DNA from: Natrialbaceae archaeon B1-Br10_E2g27
GTDB taxonomy: Archaea; Halobacteriota; Halobacteria; Halobacteriales; Natrialbaceae
DNA: 7,891 nt
Reading direction: 5' to 3'
Assembly: GCA_001563885.1 (NCBI GenBank)
Contig: LKMM01000109.1
Span: 1 to 7,891, forward strand
Shown: piece after piece, positions 5,728 to 7,891 of the stretch
Layout of the letters: each line of letters opens with the position of its first letter
Position numbering within the stretch: position 1 is the stretch's first letter
Notes under the pieces: model-generated
What the model saw: only the letters and a program-made list of their open reading frames with translations
Told to the model about the DNA's origin: nothing
The model's database searches: none
Position numbers and translations under genes: made by a program

Positions 5728-6057
5728 TTACCGCTGGGGGGCGTCGTACTCGACGTGGACAGTCGGCGTGCTCGGTGAGTCGGGTGCGGGAACGCCGTTC
5801 CAGTCGACCGTCTGGATGTTTGCCATCTGGCCGGAAAACCGGAACCGTTTGACCCCGACGTCGATCGTCCCCTCTGCTGCCTTCGTAGAGACGACCGTCG
5901 CCTCAGCGGCGGGGTCGTCGGCGATCATTTCTATGTCGCCGTCGACGCTGATTTCGAACGATGAAGGAACGCCGCTACCAACGATTGTCACGAGATTCGG
6001 TAGCGGATCGTCGTCGGACTGTGCTAGCTGGCTGCGTACCGGACCGTTGTGTGCCAT
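5728..6057 (-). CDS. Small haloarchaeal beta-rich domain protein of unknown function
   Basis: This 109-residue acidic protein has no signal peptide or membrane segment. After about 20 low-complexity residues, the body (21-105) alternates predicted beta strands: NLVTIVGSGVPSSFEISVDG (21-40), a segment with VVSTKAAEGTIDVGVKRFRFSG (55-76), and a final strand TVHVEYD (99-105). The pattern resembles a beta-rich module that I recall from the C-termini of many secreted haloarchaeal proteins (TFEFTVDG..., then GTV..G.D.Y.FSG, then VYVDG). Here it stands alone and has no export signal. That resemblance is from memory and should be treated as inference. It is divergent from ilvD across a 265-bp spacer and precedes the mptG homologue on the same strand, but both have separate promoter boxes. 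No function can be assigned. Confidence 0.8.
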   Translation of the reverse strand: MAHNGPVRSQLAQSDDDPLPNLVTIVGSGVPSSFEISVDGDIEMIADDPAAEATVVSTKAAEGTIDVGVKRFRFSGQMANIQTVDWNGVPAPDSPSTPTVHVEYDAPQR

Positions 6058-6080
6058 AGTTCGATGAGTCGAATCTGACG

Positions 6081-6087
6081 CTATAAG
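6081..6087 (-). promoter_or_regulatory. TATA-like box of the beta-rich protein gene
   Basis: CTTATAG on the minus strand is centred 27 bp before the ATG at 6057, a good haloarchaeal box at leaderless spacing. Confidence 0.65.
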
Positions 6088-6193
6088 CTTTCTTTCTCGC
6101 GAAACGGTAGGATCGACGGAATTAGCGCCTGAGGCGTGTAAATATCGATGATCGTCTCGAGCGAATGAACAGGCCTTCGAGACAGTAACCCGG

Positions 6194-6247
6194 TGATTCG
6201 ATCGCCGAATACGTCCGCAATGATTCGACCGCCGAACGCGTTCGCGT
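6194..6247. repeat. Tandem 27-bp imperfect direct repeat with internal dyads, upstream of ilvD
   Basis: Units at 6194-6220 and 6221-6247 abut each other and match at 21 of 27 positions, with 17 of the first 20 identical; five of the six differences are transitions. Each unit contains a dyad: ATTCG-N5-CGAAT at 6196-6210 (perfect) and ATTCG-N5-CGAAC at 6223-6237 (4 of 5). A perfect 12-bp palindrome, CGAACGCGTTCG, overlaps the second unit at 6233-6244. Paired dyads in a divergent promoter region suggest repeated operators for one regulator. The stretch between 6088 and 6293 shows no convincing gene. Confidence 0.55.
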
Positions 6248-6251
6248 CTCC

Positions 6252-6276
6252 ATCGACACGTACACGCGCTGTCGAT
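6252..6276. promoter_or_regulatory. Inverted repeat just upstream of the ilvD promoter, candidate operator
   Basis: ATCGACA (6252-6258) and TGTCGAT (6270-6276) are perfect 7-bp arms around an 11-bp spacer. The element ends 17 bp before the ilvD TATA-like box, a place where an activator or repressor of branched-chain amino acid synthesis could bind. No regulator is identifiable in the window. Confidence 0.4.
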
Positions 6277-6293
6277 CGAGCGAGAAAGGGTGA

Positions 6294-6300
6294 CTTATGA
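6294..6300 (+). promoter_or_regulatory. TATA-like box of ilvD
   Basis: CTTATGA is centred 26 bp before the ATG at 6323. There is no Shine-Dalgarno sequence before the ATG, so the transcript is probably leaderless. Confidence 0.6.
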
Positions 6301-6322
6301 CCCTAGACAGCAAGACTCGAGT

Positions 6323-7891
6323 ATGAGCAGCGACGACCCGTTCGATTACGGGAAAGACGAGGACCTGCCGAGTCACGAGGTGACGCAGGGTCCAGAAAAG
6401 GCACCCCACCGGGCGATGTTTCGGGCGATGGGCTTTGACGATGAGGATCTCTCCTCGCCGATGATCGGCGTAGCAAACCCTGCCGCCGACATCACCCCGT
6501 GTAACGTTCACCTAAACGACGTCGCCGACTCAGCTATCAAAGGCGTCGAGGAGGCCGGCGGAATGCCGATCGAGTTCGGGACGATCACCATTTCGGATGC
6601 AATCTCGATGGGTACCGAGGGGATGAAAGCCTCGCTTATCTCCCGGGAAGTGATCGCCGACAGTGTCGAACTCGTTGCCTTCGGCGAGCGCATGGACGGC
6701 CTGGTCACGATTGGTGGCTGTGATAAGAACATGCCCGGGATGATGATGGCCGCCATCCGCACCGATCTGCCATCCGTGTTCCTCTACGGTGGGTCGATCA
6801 TGCCCGGTGAACACGACGGCCGCGAAGTCACCATCCAGAACGTCTTCGAGGGTGTCGGGGCCGTCTCCGACGGTGAAATGAGCGACGACGAACTCGACGA
6901 CCTAGAGCGTCATGCCTGTCCCGGTGCGGGTTCCTGTGGCGGAATGTTCACTGCGAACACGATGTCCTCGATGTCTGAGGCCGTCGGGTTTGCACCGCTC
7001 GGTTCGGCCTCTCCGCCCGCCGAGGACGACGAACGCTATGCGGTTGCCAACGAAAGCGGCGCACTCGCCGTCGAAGCCGTCCAGAAGGGAACCCGGCCCT
7101 CCGATTTCCTCTCACGGAAATCCTTCGAGAACGCCATCTCCGTGCAGGTCGCAATCGGTGGCTCGACCAACGCCGTCCTCCATCTGCTGGCGATGGCAGC
7201 CGAAGCCGGCGTCGACCTCGACGTCGAGGACTTCAACGAGATCAGCGCCCGCACGCCCAAAATCGCCGACCTCCAGCCCGGTGGCGAGAAAGTGATGAAC
7301 GACATCCACGAGGCCGGCGGCCTGCCCGTTATTTTCCGTGAACTACTCGAGGCCGACGTACTTCACGGCGACGCGCTCACCGTCACTGGTGAGACGATGG
7401 CCGAAGCCATCGAACGTGTCGACCCGCCACGGATCGACGATCTCGATGTCGACTTCCTGCATACCGTCGACGATCCGATCCACGAACGCGGTGCGATCCG
7501 CATCCTGACGGGGAATCTGGCCCCTGACGGCGCAGTGATCAAGATCACCGGCGACGACCACCTCCACCACGAGGGTCCGGTTCGAGTCTTCGAATCCGAA
7601 GAGCCGGCGATGAAGTACGTCCAGGAGGGCCACGTCGAGACCGGCGACGTCCTCTGTATCCGCAACGAGGGCCCCCGTGGCGGCCCCGGCATGCGCGAGA
7701 TGCTCGGCGTGACGAGCGCCGTTGCCGGCCAGGGTCATGCCGACGACGTTGCCCTCTTTACCGACGGTCGCTTCTCCGGTGCGACGCGTGGCCTCTCGAT
7801 TGGCCACGTCGCCCCCGAAGCCTACGTCGGCGGCCCCATCGCCGCCTTAGAGGACGGCGACACCGTCACGATCGACGTCGACGAACTCGAG
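6323..7891 (+). CDS. ilvD: Dihydroxy-acid dehydratase, 3' end beyond the window
   Basis: IlvD dehydrates 2,3-dihydroxyisovalerate and 2,3-dihydroxy-3-methylvalerate to the 2-keto acids that lead to valine, leucine and isoleucine. The frame is open for 523 codons to the right edge; the family is usually about 550-580 residues, so only the last few dozen are missing. Visible signatures are the three iron-sulphur ligands Cys60 (in ITPCN), Cys133 (in GGCDKNMPG) and Cys205 (in PGAGSCGGMFTANTM), Lys135 at the metal-binding carbamylated-lysine position, IGGSTNAVLHL (278-288), GPRGGPGMREM (450-460) and DGRFSGATRGLSIGH (481-495). The start at 6323 is followed by the short acidic leader usual in haloarchaea and is preceded by a TATA-like box 26 bp upstream. 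The neighbouring divergent dyads may regulate it. Nothing suggests a defect. Confidence 0.97.
   Translation, partial: MSSDDPFDYGKDEDLPSHEVTQGPEKAPHRAMFRAMGFDDEDLSSPMIGVANPAADITPCNVHLNDVADSAIKGVEEAGGMPIEFGTITISDAISMGTEGMKASLISREVIADSVELVAFGERMDGLVTIGGCDKNMPGMMMAAIRTDLPSVFLYGGSIMPGEHDGREVTIQNVFEGVGAVSDGEMSDDELDDLERHACPGAGSCGGMFTANTMSSMSEAVGFAPLGSASPPAEDDERYAVANESGALAVEAVQKGTRPSDFLSRKSFENAISVQVAIGGSTNAVLHLLAMAAEAGVDLDVEDFNEISARTPKIADLQPGGEKVMNDIHEAGGLPVIFRELLEADVLHGDALTVTGETMAEAIERVDPPRIDDLDVDFLHTVDDPIHERGAIRILTGNLAPDGAVIKITGDDHLHHEGPVRVFESEEPAMKYVQEGHVETGDVLCIRNEGPRGGPGMREMLGVTSAVAGQGHADDVALFTDGRFSGATRGLSIGHVAPEAYVGGPIAALEDGDTVTIDVDELE

Noticed and set aside
6189..6293. Short open stretch through the 27-bp repeats encoding two similar 9-residue units
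   Set aside because: It is open because the repeat length is a multiple of three, but it has no start codon after the TAA at 6186-6188 and no other gene-like sign. The DNA dyads explain it better.
6122..6511. 129-codon minus-strand open frame spanning the ilvD promoter and start
   Set aside because: It runs antisense through the ilvD start and the dyad region, is basic and low in Asp/Glu unlike the real proteins here, and has no promoter.
7343..7807. 154-codon open frame antisense to ilvD
   Set aside because: It is the complement of strongly conserved ilvD sequence, has no promoter box or start context, and its translation matches no fold I recognise.

Overview
The window reads as the chromosome of a haloarchaeon (class Halobacteria), probably a Natrialbales-type lineage. 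The evidence is that the proteins are very rich in Asp and Glu, a Tat-dependent lipoprotein is present, an archaeal TFS transcript-cleavage factor and a methanopterin-type GHMP enzyme are encoded, most genes have an AT-rich box 26-28 bp before the start codon with no ribosome binding site (leaderless pattern), the hexamer CTCGAG is very frequent and CTAG is rare. Genus-level placement is inference.

Left part (1-1849): the 5' end of a Y-family DNA polymerase gene (dinB/polIV) runs off the left edge on the minus strand. It is divergent from a plus-strand gene for a Tat-exported lipoprotein with a NosD-like right-handed beta-helix. The 186-bp divergent spacer holds a perfect 14-bp palindrome.

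Middle part (1846-6057), all on the minus strand. In transcription order the genes are: a small haloarchaeal beta-rich hypothetical protein (5728-6057); a beta-RFA-P synthase homologue (mptG-like, 4658-5638); a RecA/KaiC-like (RAD55-type) ATPase homologue whose Walker A lysine is replaced (3742-4578); a two-gene operon joined by an ATGA overlap, encoding a ribbon-helix-helix-like, coiled-coil, zinc-ribbon protein (2803-3687) and a small Cys4 protein (2306-2806); and TFS (1846-2169). TFS meets the lipoprotein gene tail to tail with overlapping stop codons. A 79-bp two-tier inverted repeat lies between the Cys4 gene and TFS and matches no feature I recognise. Separate promoter boxes are visible for the beta-rich protein, mptG, the coiled-coil protein and TFS, so this run is several transcription units. 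The exception is the Cys4 gene, which has a good Shine-Dalgarno sequence and is translationally coupled.

Right part (6060-7891): a 265-bp divergent spacer packed with short dyads leads into ilvD (dihydroxy-acid dehydratase, branched-chain amino acid synthesis), which runs off the right edge after 523 codons.

No rRNA, tRNA, CRISPR array or intact mobile element was seen. The genes are mostly housekeeping or conserved haloarchaeal. The least explained parts are the 79-bp palindrome, the coupled zinc-protein pair beside TFS, the Walker-A-degenerate RecA-like protein, and the dyad cluster before ilvD.
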